Notes under the pieces: generated by a model
Database searches by the model: none
What the model saw: the letters and a program-made list of their open reading frames with translations, nothing else
Told to the model about the DNA's origin: nothing
In this document: positions 54,136 through 62,075 of the stretch, piece by piece
Numbering within the stretch: the stretch's first letter is position 1
Layout of the letters: every line of letters begins with the position of its first letter
Position numbers and translations under genes: made by a program
DNA from: LMUY01 sp965199555
GTDB taxonomy: Bacteria > Pseudomonadota > Alphaproteobacteria > Acetobacterales > Acetobacteraceae
NCBI GenBank assembly: GCA_965199555.1
Contig: CBDASJ010000008.1
Location: 186,001-250,000, forward strand
Length of the DNA stretch: 64,000 nucleotides
Reading direction: 5' to 3'

Positions 54136-54972
54136 ATGAGCGAAGCGATGGGCGCGGCGGAACTGGCCGTGGACGGGCCGCGCAGCGCGCGGGTGGTGGC
54201 GGTGGAAACTGCCGCGAGCCGCAGGCGCTGGGCCGTGCTGGTGTTGCGGATCGTGGTCGGCATCGCCTTCATCGCGCTGTGGTCGGTGGCATCCGGCAAC
54301 TGGGTCGACACGCTGCTGATCTCCTCGCCGCAGGCGGTGGGAACACGGCTGTGGCGTTGGACGCTGGACGGCACGCTGTGGGACAATCTGTCCGTCACGC
54401 TGGAAGCCACCCTGTTCGGCTTCATCATCGGCTGCGGCGCCGGGTTCGGGCTGGGGCTGCTGTTCGGCCGCTTCCAGATGCTGGCCGAGGTGTTCGACCC
54501 GTACATCACCGCCATCTACTCGATCCCCAAGATCGCGTTGGCGCCGTTGTTCATCATCTGGTTCGGTATCGGGCTGGAAAGCAAGGTGGCGGTGTCGGCG
54601 GCGATCGTGTTCTTCGTGATCTTCCTCAACACCTATACCGGCGTGCGCGAGGTCAACGCGCTATACGTCAACAGCACGCGCATCATGGGCGGCGGCGAAC
54701 TGGCGGTGATGCGCTACGTGGTGGTGCCGTCCGCCGCGTCCTGGGTGATCACCGGGCTGAAGGTGAGCGTGCCCTACGCGCTGGTCGGCACGGTGGTGGG
54801 GGAGTTCATGTCCTCCAACCGCGGCATCGGCTTCCTGATCAGCCAGGCGACCGGCCTGTTCAACACGTCCAGCGTGTTCGCGGGCATCATCGTGCTGGCG
54901 GTGGTGGGCGCGCTGATCAACACGGCGCTGAAATACATCGAGCATTGGGTGCTGCGCTGGCGGACCGGCTGA
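54136..54972 (+). CDS. ABC permease, nitrate/sulfonate/taurine type
   Basis: A 278-residue permease of the SsuC/TauC family (SSPQAVGTRLWRWTLDGTLW; ATLFGFIIGCGAGFGLGLLF; SIPKIALAPLFIIWFGIGLE; VVPSAASWVITGLKVSVPYA, the EAA-like coupling loop). It starts 16 bases after the ATPase stop with GAAGGTG upstream. It forms the transmembrane pore with the adjacent ATPase. Confidence 0.93.
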   Translation: MSEAMGAAELAVDGPRSARVVAVETAASRRRWAVLVLRIVVGIAFIALWSVASGNWVDTLLISSPQAVGTRLWRWTLDGTLWDNLSVTLEATLFGFIIGCGAGFGLGLLFGRFQMLAEVFDPYITAIYSIPKIALAPLFIIWFGIGLESKVAVSAAIVFFVIFLNTYTGVREVNALYVNSTRIMGGGELAVMRYVVVPSAASWVITGLKVSVPYALVGTVVGEFMSSNRGIGFLISQATGLFNTSSVFAGIIVLAVVGALINTALKYIEHWVLRWRTG

Positions 54973-55004
54973 CACCCCACCCTTACCTGGAAAGCGAACA
55001 TCCC

Positions 55005-56048
55005 ATGATCACGCGACGGTTCGGCCTGGCGGCCGCGGCAGCATCCACCCTGGCGCGGCCCAGCTTCGCCATCGCGCAGCCGGTGCCGGAGATCCAAACC
55101 ATCCGGTCCACCGCCAAGTCCTGGATCTGGATGGTGGAGGATTACGCGATCCATGGCGGCTTCTTCAGCCAGGCCGGGGTGAAGGTCACGGCCAACGCGT
55201 CCGGCCGCGGCACCAACATGACCGCGCTGGTGAACGCCAGCGTGGACGTGGAGTGGGGCGACCCGGGCGAGGCGCTGAACGCCAAGAAGGAGAACCTGCC
55301 CTTCCGCACGATTGGCCAGACGGTCGGCAAGTTCGGCTCCCACGTCGTGGTGAAGAAGGCGGTGCTGGACCGGCTGGGCGTGACGGAAGCCAGCCCGGTC
55401 GCGGCCAAGGTCGCCGCGCTGAAGGGGCTGCGGATGGGCGACACCGGGCCGGGCGGCGCGCCGGACAACCTGCTGCGCTGGCTGGCCGTCAAGGGTGGCA
55501 TGAACCCGGACCGCGACCTGCACCTGGTGCCGATCCAGGGCGGCGGCCCGGCCATCGTGGCGGCGCTGTCGCAGGGGGTGATCGACGGCTTCTGCCTGTC
55601 TTCCCCGACCTCCGACCTGGCGGTCAGCAAGTTCGGGTGCGCCTACCTGTTCAACATGGTGACCGACCCGCCGCCGGAATTGGCGGAGTACACCTACATC
55701 ATCTGCTCGACCGCCGAGAAAACCCTGCGCGAGCGGCGTGACCCGCTGGTGCGCTACGTCACGGGCCTGGCGTTGGCGATGCGGTCGATGGCGGCCGAGC
55801 CGGACAAGTTCAAGGCGTTCGCGATCGGGTTCCTGGAATTGGACCCCACCATCGCGGAAACCGCCTTCGCCGGGAATGCCGGGATGTACTACCGCACCCC
55901 GCAACTGACGGAAGCGCAGTTCACGAAGAACCTCGACTTCATCAACATCGCCAACAAGACCGCCGGCCTGGACCCGATGCCGTCGAGCCTGACCTTCGCG
56001 TCCATGTACGACCCCAGCATCGCGGACGAGGCGATGAAGCGCTTGTAG
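55005..56048 (+). CDS. ABC substrate-binding protein, SsuA/TauA/NMT1 type
   Basis: A 347-residue periplasmic protein with a twin-arginine-like signal (MITRRFGLAAAAASTLARPS) and a type-II fold (SWIWMVEDYAIHGGFFSQAG; VDVEWGDPGEALNAKKENLP; GDTGPGGAPDNLLRWLAVKG). The NMT1/THI5-like family binds sulfonates, nitrate, taurine, pyrimidines or aromatic acids, and the ligand is not evident. It ends the operon; a hairpin follows. Confidence 0.88.
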   Translation: MITRRFGLAAAAASTLARPSFAIAQPVPEIQTIRSTAKSWIWMVEDYAIHGGFFSQAGVKVTANASGRGTNMTALVNASVDVEWGDPGEALNAKKENLPFRTIGQTVGKFGSHVVVKKAVLDRLGVTEASPVAAKVAALKGLRMGDTGPGGAPDNLLRWLAVKGGMNPDRDLHLVPIQGGGPAIVAALSQGVIDGFCLSSPTSDLAVSKFGCAYLFNMVTDPPPELAEYTYIICSTAEKTLRERRDPLVRYVTGLALAMRSMAAEPDKFKAFAIGFLELDPTIAETAFAGNAGMYYRTPQLTEAQFTKNLDFINIANKTAGLDPMPSSLTFASMYDPSIADEAMKRL

Positions 56049-56065
56049 AGTCCCCCACCATCAAG

Positions 56066-56098
56066 GGCGTGCTTTCAAACCAGGGTCGAAAGCACGCC
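56066..56098. terminator. Hairpin between converging operons
   Basis: Perfect 11-base arms GGCGTGCTTTC / GAAAGCACGCC with an 11-base loop lie after the binding-protein stop at 56048 and overlap the 3' end of the converging HD-domain gene. Probably a shared terminator. Confidence 0.6.
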
Positions 56099-56599
56099 TT
56101 CCAGGATGCGCCGGCTCGGCTCGTAGCGGTTGCGGAATTGGTCGATCAGCACCGGCGTGGCGCCCGTGCGGCAGGCGTCGATCGTGTCGGTGATGTCGGC
56201 CAGCTTCATCTCGATAGCAAGACGGTGGCCCGTATCGGCAAGTTCGCGGACGTAGTCGAGATAGCGCGCGCATTCCGCCGGGCCGATCGCCTCGAAATCG
56301 CGAAAAAAATCGGCATCGGGCGGCGGGGTGGTGAGGCGGATCATCTCGACCGCTTCGGGTTCGACCTCCAGCGAACGCAGCATGGCTTCACCGCCGCCGC
56401 GGTCCATCAACGCGTCGTGCAGCAGCGCGGCCTCGAGCTGTGCGCGCGGGGCCGCGGGATTGCGGAACAGCGTGCGTAGCGCCACCCGCTCGAAATGCTG
56501 TGCCCAGGGGCGCCCGACGCGATCCACTACGCCGGCTTGCTGGGCCTGCACGGCCACCAGCAGGGCACGATACCACGGTGCGTCGGGAACCAGGGTCAT
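56075..56599 (-). CDS. Small HD-domain protein
   Basis: A 174-residue protein with HD phosphohydrolase features: His in PWAQHFERVALRTLFR, paired His-Asp in AALLHDALMDRGGGE and the downstream Asp region IEMKLADITDTIDACRTG, which recalls the KLAD segment of RelA/SpoT-type hydrolases. It may hydrolyse a nucleotide such as (p)ppGpp, but no synthetase domain is present and the substrate is inferred weakly. Its start overlaps the stop of the FAD monooxygenase (ATGA), an odd pairing for an alarmone enzyme. Confidence 0.6.
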   Translation of the reverse strand: MTLVPDAPWYRALLVAVQAQQAGVVDRVGRPWAQHFERVALRTLFRNPAAPRAQLEAALLHDALMDRGGGEAMLRSLEVEPEAVEMIRLTTPPPDADFFRDFEAIGPAECARYLDYVRELADTGHRLAIEMKLADITDTIDACRTGATPVLIDQFRNRYEPSRRILEGVLSTLV

Positions 56600-57663
56600 G
56601 GCACGGTCTCCAGCGGGGTTTTCGCTTCGGCGGCAAGGTCATGGCCGGGATGCCGGGCGGTGGCGAGGCTGCGCTCGGTCGCCACCTGCTCCGCCTGCGC
56701 CTGCCAGCGTTCCACCACCGGACGCATCTCCCGCTCCCAGCGGGCCAGGCCGCCATCCGGATCGGCCGCCACCGCCTCCGCCATGGCCAGCGCGCTCATC
56801 ATACTGACGCCGGCACCCTGGCCGAGGCTGGACGGCATGGCGTGGGCCGCGTCCCCCACCACGGCCAGGCGCCCGCGCCACCAGCGATCCAGCCGTATGG
56901 TGCCGTAGCGGTCGTGCCGACCGAGGCCGCCGATGCGGGACAGCGCCGGGGCGAGCAGCGGGAAGCTGCGCGTCCACAGGGCGGCGTCCACCGGCACGGC
57001 AGCGGCCGCGTCGTCGCCCTGCGGCGTCATCAGGCAGATGTAGAACAGGTCGGCGCCGCACGGCGTGTAAAGCAGCCGCAGCGGGCGATGGCGATAGTCG
57101 TACAGATCCAGCACGCCATCCCATTCGGGGCCGGCCATGCCCGTACGGTCCAACAGCGCGCGGGTGATGCCGTCGGCGTGCCGCACCCGATCCATCGCGA
57201 ACCCCGCCGCCTGCGCCACGACGGACGCGGCGCCGTCCGCCGCCACCACCAGCTCCGCCGGCAGGCGGCTTCCATCCGCCAGCAGCAGCGCGCCCCCGTC
57301 GTCGGCGCCGGCGGCGGGAGAGTTCCAGGCGAACACGACGCCAGCCTCGGCGGCGGTCGCCATCAGCACCTCGTGCAGCCGGCCGCGCGTCGTGGTGAGG
57401 ATGCCGTCCAAGGGCGTAACGGACCGGCGTTCGCCGTCGATGAAGATGGTGCGGCTGCGCGGCGCCACGGCGTCCCGGCGCACCCGGTCCAGCGCGCCGA
57501 TACGCTCCAGCGCCTGTTGCGCGAAGGCGAATACGTACAGGCCGGAGCCGACGCTGCGCGGGCCGGGCGCCGCCTCGTGCACCCGCACCGCCCAGCCGCG
57601 CTGCGCGAGTGCCGTTGCCGCCACCAGCCCGGCGAACCCGGCGCCGACCACCTCCGCCCTCAT
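56596..57663 (-). CDS. Aromatic-type FAD-dependent monooxygenase
   Basis: A 355-residue flavoprotein of the para-hydroxybenzoate/salicylate hydroxylase group. FAD binding is EVVGAGFAGLVAATALAQRG, the DG motif is VVAADGAASVVAQAAGF, and GDAAHAMPSSLGQGAGVSMM is the GD motif. The substrate is unknown. It overlaps the MFS gene upstream and the HD gene downstream (both ATGA), so all three belong to one operon, likely controlled by the GntR/FCD protein divergent from the MFS gene. Confidence 0.87.
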   Translation of the reverse strand: MRAEVVGAGFAGLVAATALAQRGWAVRVHEAAPGPRSVGSGLYVFAFAQQALERIGALDRVRRDAVAPRSRTIFIDGERRSVTPLDGILTTTRGRLHEVLMATAAEAGVVFAWNSPAAGADDGGALLLADGSRLPAELVVAADGAASVVAQAAGFAMDRVRHADGITRALLDRTGMAGPEWDGVLDLYDYRHRPLRLLYTPCGADLFYICLMTPQGDDAAAAVPVDAALWTRSFPLLAPALSRIGGLGRHDRYGTIRLDRWWRGRLAVVGDAAHAMPSSLGQGAGVSMMSALAMAEAVAADPDGGLARWEREMRPVVERWQAQAEQVATERSLATARHPGHDLAAEAKTPLETVP

Positions 57664-59042
57664 TCGGCGGGCACCCCCGCCGGGTCGGCCGAGGTCGCCT
57701 CCAGCGTGCGCCCGCGTGTGCGCGGACCCAGCACGGCCACCGCGACGATGCTGAGCGCCAGCAGCCCGTCGCTAACCACGAACAGCGCCAGCCGGCCTTG
57801 GATTACGGAAAAGATGCCAAAGGCCAGCAGCAGCAAGATGCCGCCCGCGCGACCCGCCGCGGAGGCGAAGCCCATCGCGGTGGTCCGGATCGCGGTCGGG
57901 TACAGCTCGGGCGTCAGCGTGTAGATGCATGTCGAGCCGTTGCCGAGGAAGAAGGCGGTGAACCAGGCGCAGGCCATGATCTCCCCTGGGGTCTGGGCAT
58001 AGCCGAACAGCGTTCCGCTGATGCCGATGCCCAGGAAGCTCAGGATCAGCCAGGTCTTGCGATCGAACCAGTCCAGGAACACGCCGGACAGCATGTAGCC
58101 GGGCACGAAGCCCGAGAAGATGACGACGGAAAACTGCGTCGACCGCACGATGGAGAAGCCTTCGGTCGCCAGCAGCGTCGGCAGCACGGATTGGAAGGTG
58201 TAGAGCACCCCGTATTCCGTGAACCACACGAGCCAAAGCATCAGCGTGAGCGGCAGCACCCCGGCGGCCAGCACGGCAGCGGGGCGCAGGGGCGGTGTCG
58301 CCGCAACGACCGGGACGGCCGTGATCGCCGGCAGCGGCCCCGCCCGATGTGCCACGCGCGCCTCGATGGCGCTCACCACCGCTTCGGCCTCGGCGGCCCG
58401 GCCCTGGCTGAGCAGCCAGCGGGGACTCTCGGGCAGGAAGGTGCGCATGGCGCCGATCAGCAGGGCGAAGGGGGCGGTCAGCGCCAGCGTCCAGCGCCAG
58501 CCCACGGCGGGCAGGAACACCAGCGCCCAGACCGGGGAAAGCGCGATGCCGAAGGCGAAGAACCCCATCATCAGCCCGTTGAACCGGCCGCGCAGGCGGG
58601 TTGGCCACAGTTCCGCCAAATAGGGCGGCACGACGCAGCTTTCCATGCCGACGAACAGCCAAGTGAAGAAGTTGAGTGCCGCGAACACCTCGATGCCCGG
58701 TGCGATGGCGCGCGAGGCGGAGAACAGCGAGTAAAGCACCAGGCTGCCCATCATGACCGCCTTGCGGCCCCAGCGATCCGCCGCGAAGCCCACCAGCATG
58801 GAGCCGACCAGGTAGCCCGCCAAACCGATGGCGGAGGTGACGCCAAGCGCCATGCCACCCAGGTGCCACGGTTCGCGAAACGCGGCGAAGGCGAAGCCCG
58901 TGACGACGGTGTCGAGCGTGTCGAAGAACAGCGACATCGCCGCGACCACCAGCACGACGAAGTGGAACCGCGACACAGGCAAACGGTCGAGCCTCGCCAC
59001 GAGCGAGGCGGTGGTGATGGGGGTGGGGGTGGGCGAGGACAT
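57660..59042 (-). CDS. MFS transporter, aromatic acid/metabolite type
   Basis: A 460-residue 12-helix carrier (FHFVVLVVAAMSLFFDTLDT; FAADRWGRKAVMMGSLVLYS, the conserved loop-2 motif; TPELYPTAIRTTAMGFASAA near helix 10). The pattern is that of the sugar/aromatic-acid symporter group (PcaK, BenK and relatives). The start ATG gives MSSPTPTPITT, preceded by AGGAG. It opens the MFS-monooxygenase-HD operon and probably imports the monooxygenase substrate. Confidence 0.88.
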   Translation of the reverse strand: MSSPTPTPITTASLVARLDRLPVSRFHFVVLVVAAMSLFFDTLDTVVTGFAFAAFREPWHLGGMALGVTSAIGLAGYLVGSMLVGFAADRWGRKAVMMGSLVLYSLFSASRAIAPGIEVFAALNFFTWLFVGMESCVVPPYLAELWPTRLRGRFNGLMMGFFAFGIALSPVWALVFLPAVGWRWTLALTAPFALLIGAMRTFLPESPRWLLSQGRAAEAEAVVSAIEARVAHRAGPLPAITAVPVVAATPPLRPAAVLAAGVLPLTLMLWLVWFTEYGVLYTFQSVLPTLLATEGFSIVRSTQFSVVIFSGFVPGYMLSGVFLDWFDRKTWLILSFLGIGISGTLFGYAQTPGEIMACAWFTAFFLGNGSTCIYTLTPELYPTAIRTTAMGFASAAGRAGGILLLLAFGIFSVIQGRLALFVVSDGLLALSIVAVAVLGPRTRGRTLEATSADPAGVPAE

Positions 59043-59121
59043 GGATCGGGGCGCTCCTGTCAGAATGGCGAAGGGATGTGTTGGCGCCGCGTGTGTGGCA
59101 TCCTGCGTCTGTCGGCAGAAT

Positions 59122-59139
59122 TTATGCACGGATTATGCA
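59122..59139. promoter_or_regulatory. Direct repeat before the GntR gene
   Basis: TTATGCA occurs twice, at 59122-59128 and 59133-59139, spaced 11 bases apart, about one helical turn. Both lie just upstream of the GntR ATG and about 80-100 bases from the divergent MFS start. Possible regulator site. Confidence 0.3.
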
Positions 59140-59142
59140 AGC

Positions 59143-59874
59143 ATGACGAGTACGCGCAAGGGGAAAACGCGCATCGGCAAGGGCGCAGGTGTCGAGCACG
59201 CCTATGTCACCCTACGACGCGAAATCGTTTCGCTGGCGCGCAAGCCCGGAACCCCGCTGGACGAGGCGGCGATCGCGGCGCGGCTCGGCCTGTCGCGAAC
59301 GCCGGTGCACGAAGCGGTGGTGCGGCTGGCGGCCGAGTCGCTCGTGGTGCTGCTGCCGAACCGCGGGGCCACCGTGGCCGGCATGGAGTGGCACCAAATC
59401 CGCGACTACGTCGAGGCGTATGGCCTGCTGCAACGGCTGACCCATCGCTGGGCGGCGCTGCGCCGGACGGATGCGCAGCTTGCCGCGGTCGAGGCGGAAT
59501 GCCGGGTGTTCGAGGCCGCATCGGCAGCCGGGACGCCGGACGCGATGAACGAAAGCAACTGGCGTTTCCACGCGGCGGTCGCGGCCGCCTGCGGCAACGC
59601 GATCATCGAGCGCGACTACCTCCACGTGCTGACGCTCAGCCTGCGCATCGCCTATCTCGCCTACAGCCCGGATTGCTTCACCTCGGTCGAGGCGCACCGC
59701 CAACACAACGACCGCGTGCTGGAAGACCATCGGGCCATCGTGGCCGCGCTGGGCGCGCGCGACGCCGACGCGGCGGAAACGCTGGCCCGGCGCCACGCCG
59801 ACCTCGGGCGGCTGCGGGTCATGGACACGCTGGCGCGCGACGTGACCGGGCCGCTGGACATAAGCCTGGCGTGA
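59143..59874 (+). CDS. GntR-family regulator with FCD domain
   Basis: A 243-residue repressor. The winged helix reads AYVTLRREIVSLARKPGTPL, DEAAIAARLGLSRTPVHEAV, VRLAAESLVVLLPNRGATVA. The all-helical FCD ligand domain has the metal-site residues in NWRFHAAVAAACGNAIIERD and EDHRAIVAALGARDADAAET. It probably controls the divergent MFS-monooxygenase-HD operon. The start ATG (MTSTRKGK) gives a basic tail before the HTH. Confidence 0.87.
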   Translation: MTSTRKGKTRIGKGAGVEHAYVTLRREIVSLARKPGTPLDEAAIAARLGLSRTPVHEAVVRLAAESLVVLLPNRGATVAGMEWHQIRDYVEAYGLLQRLTHRWAALRRTDAQLAAVEAECRVFEAASAAGTPDAMNESNWRFHAAVAAACGNAIIERDYLHVLTLSLRIAYLAYSPDCFTSVEAHRQHNDRVLEDHRAIVAALGARDADAAETLARRHADLGRLRVMDTLARDVTGPLDISLA

Positions 59875-59928
59875 TCCAGGCCGGAAGCCGTCTTGCCTGA
59901 TCGGCGCCGATGCGGAACTTGTGCGGCC

Positions 59929-61092
59929 ATGTATTCCTTTCTGCCGCCGCAAACCGTCTTCGCCGGCCTCCTGGCCGCCTTCGTGGGATTTGCCTCCTCC
60001 TTTGCCGTGGTGCTGCGCGGCCTTGCCGCTGCCGGTGCCAGCCCGATCGAAGCTGCTTCCGGGCTGGTGGCGCTTTGCGTGGCCCAGGGCGTGTGCGCCC
60101 TATGGCTCAGCGCGCGCACCCGCATGCCGATCAGCATGGCCTGGAGCACGCCGGGCGCTGCGCTGTTGGCGGCGTCAAGCGCGGTGGACGGTGGCTTCCC
60201 TGCCGCGGTGGGGGCGTTTCTCCTGGCGGCGGTGCTGGTGGTGGTGGCAGGCTGGTGGCGTCCGCTCGGGCGCGCGGTGACGATGATCCCGGCCACGCTC
60301 GCCAATGCCATGTTGGCTGGCGTGCTGCTGAGCCTGTGCCTGGCACCGGTTCACGCGATCGCCCAGTTGCCGGGTCCGGCCCTTGCGGTTATCGGCACCT
60401 GGGCGGTGGCCGGGCGCATCCATCGGCTGCTGGCGGTGCCGGCGGCCGTCGCGGTGACGATTGTGCTGATCGCGCTGCAACCCGGGGCCGCACCCGCGAC
60501 CTCGATCCTGCCGCATTTGGTGTTCGTCCAACCCGTCTTCACCGTCGCGGCGCTGGTCGGCATCGCGGTGCCGTTGTTCATCGTCACCATGGCGTCGCAA
60601 AACATTCCCGGCATCGCCGTCCTGAGCGTGAACGGCTTCCATCCGGAGCCCGGGCCGCTGTTCCGCACCACGGGCGTCTTTTCGGTGCTGGCGGCGCCGT
60701 TCGGCGGGCACGCGGTGAACCTGGCCGCTATCACCGCCGCGCTTTGCGCCGGGCCGGACGCGCATCCCGACCCGGCACAACGCTGGAAGGCGGTTGCCGT
60801 GCTGGGCGCCGCCTACGTCGTACTGGGGCCGCTCGCCGCGGCCATGACAAGCTTCGTGGGCGCGTCACCGTTGCTGGTCGAGACGGTAGCAGGGTTGGCG
60901 CTGCTGGGCGCCTTGGGCGGCGCGCTGCACGGCGCCGTCGCCGTGCCGGAGGAACGCGAGGCGGCCTTGGTGACGTTCCTGGTCACCGCTTCCGGCTTGG
61001 GCTTCGGCGGCGTCAGCGGTGCCTTTTGGGGGCTGCTCGCCGGTGGGGCGCTGCTCCTGGCGATCCGGCTGCGGGCCCGACTGGTGCCCTGA
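59929..61092 (+). CDS. benE: Benzoate/H+ symporter family protein (BenE)
   Basis: A 387-residue membrane protein with about 12 helices (TVFAGLLAAFVGFASSFAVV; ISMAWSTPGAALLAASSAVD; LFIVTMASQNIPGIAVLSVN; FGGHAVNLAAITAALCAGPD). These stretches match BenE-type carriers for benzoate and related acids. It is 54 bases downstream of the GntR gene and may share its transcript. The ATG giving MYSFLPPQTV was chosen. Confidence 0.9.
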   Translation: MYSFLPPQTVFAGLLAAFVGFASSFAVVLRGLAAAGASPIEAASGLVALCVAQGVCALWLSARTRMPISMAWSTPGAALLAASSAVDGGFPAAVGAFLLAAVLVVVAGWWRPLGRAVTMIPATLANAMLAGVLLSLCLAPVHAIAQLPGPALAVIGTWAVAGRIHRLLAVPAAVAVTIVLIALQPGAAPATSILPHLVFVQPVFTVAALVGIAVPLFIVTMASQNIPGIAVLSVNGFHPEPGPLFRTTGVFSVLAAPFGGHAVNLAAITAALCAGPDAHPDPAQRWKAVAVLGAAYVVLGPLAAAMTSFVGASPLLVETVAGLALLGALGGALHGAVAVPEEREAALVTFLVTASGLGFGGVSGAFWGLLAGGALLLAIRLRARLVP

Positions 61093-61189
61093 TCCGCTTC
61101 ACGCGTCGTTCCGGCAGGCCGCGAAGACCGGGGTGCCCAACACTGTGCCGGACGGGCTGAACGGCACGCGCCCCCGGATCATCTGAGTA

Positions 61190-62005
61190 TCAGACGAGTT
61201 GACCGGATAGCTCGAGTGCCTCCGCCCGCAGGATCGGCAAAAAGGCGTCCAGCATGGCATCCCGACCGGCCTGCTCGACCCGGGCGCCGATGTTCAGGGC
61301 GGCGACGATCCTGCCGTCGAACCGCAGGATGGGCATGGCGACCGAGCGGAACCCCTGCTCGGCTTCCTGATCGACATAGGCGAAACCTTGGCTGCGCACG
61401 CACGCGATCTCGGCCTCCAGCGCTGTCCGATCGGTCAATGTGCGTGCGGTGACGGGAAGAAGCGGCGTGGCGTCCAGGTAGGCCGCCAAGCGGTCCGCCG
61501 GAAGATGAGCCAGCAGCACCCGGCCAAGCGCGCTGCAATACGCCGGCAACCGGTAGCCGATGCCCGCCCCGGCAGGTACCAGTTGCTGCGGCAAGGCGCG
61601 CGCGATCATCACGGCTTCCCCGCCTTCCAGCACCGCGGCCGTGCACGACTCGCCGGCAGCGCGTGCGATGCGATCGCAGGCGGGCTGCAGCAGGGTGGAA
61701 ACGCCGTTGGAGGTCAGATACGCGCTGGCAAGCTGCAGCACCCGTGGGGTCAGCCGGAATTGGCGTCCCTCCACGGCCACGAACCCCAATGCAACCAGGG
61801 TCAGCAACGCGCGCCGGGCCGTGGCCCGGGGCAGGCCGACGGCATCCGCCACCTCGCTCAACGTCAGGGATTGGTGTGCCGCGCCGAAGGCGGCCATCAC
61901 CTGCAGGCCACGCGCCAATGCCTCCGAATGGTCCGGACCCAAACCGGCACCGGCTCGGCGGGCAGCATCCTCGGCACGCAGCTTGGACATCGTTTCCCTT
62001 GCCAT
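61190..62005 (-). CDS. IclR-family regulator
   Basis: A 271-residue regulator. The winged helix reads EALARGLQVMAAFGAAHQSL, TLSEVADAVGLPRATARRAL, LTLVALGFVAVEGRQFRLTP. The IclR effector domain includes YCSALGRVLLAHLPADRLAA and VDQEAEQGFRSVAMPILRFD, as in PcaR/PobR proteins that sense aromatic catabolites. It is divergent from the Rieske oxygenase with a palindrome between them. The start may be the first or second ATG (MARETM or MSKLRAED). Confidence 0.88.
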   Translation of the reverse strand: MARETMSKLRAEDAARRAGAGLGPDHSEALARGLQVMAAFGAAHQSLTLSEVADAVGLPRATARRALLTLVALGFVAVEGRQFRLTPRVLQLASAYLTSNGVSTLLQPACDRIARAAGESCTAAVLEGGEAVMIARALPQQLVPAGAGIGYRLPAYCSALGRVLLAHLPADRLAAYLDATPLLPVTARTLTDRTALEAEIACVRSQGFAYVDQEAEQGFRSVAMPILRFDGRIVAALNIGARVEQAGRDAMLDAFLPILRAEALELSGQLV

Positions 62006-62044
62006 CCACCATCAAGGCGGACAATCTGCTCGTAAGCGCACGCG

Positions 62045-62061
62045 TGTTCGTTAATTGAACA
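62045..62061. promoter_or_regulatory. Operator candidate for the IclR regulator
   Basis: TGTTC-GTTAATT-GAACA lies in the divergent gap and ends just before the Shine-Dalgarno sequence of the Rieske gene. Its GTTCG-TTAAT core resembles GTTCGATAATCGCAC, the site I recall for PcaR-type IclR proteins. Inferred from sequence. Confidence 0.55.
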
Positions 62062-62075
62062 TTGGAGGCTCGCAC

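Noticed and set aside
61181..61194. Small palindrome TCTGA-GTA-TCAGA at the IclR stop
   Set aside because: The arms are only five bases long and it overlaps the stop codon, so chance is a sufficient explanation.
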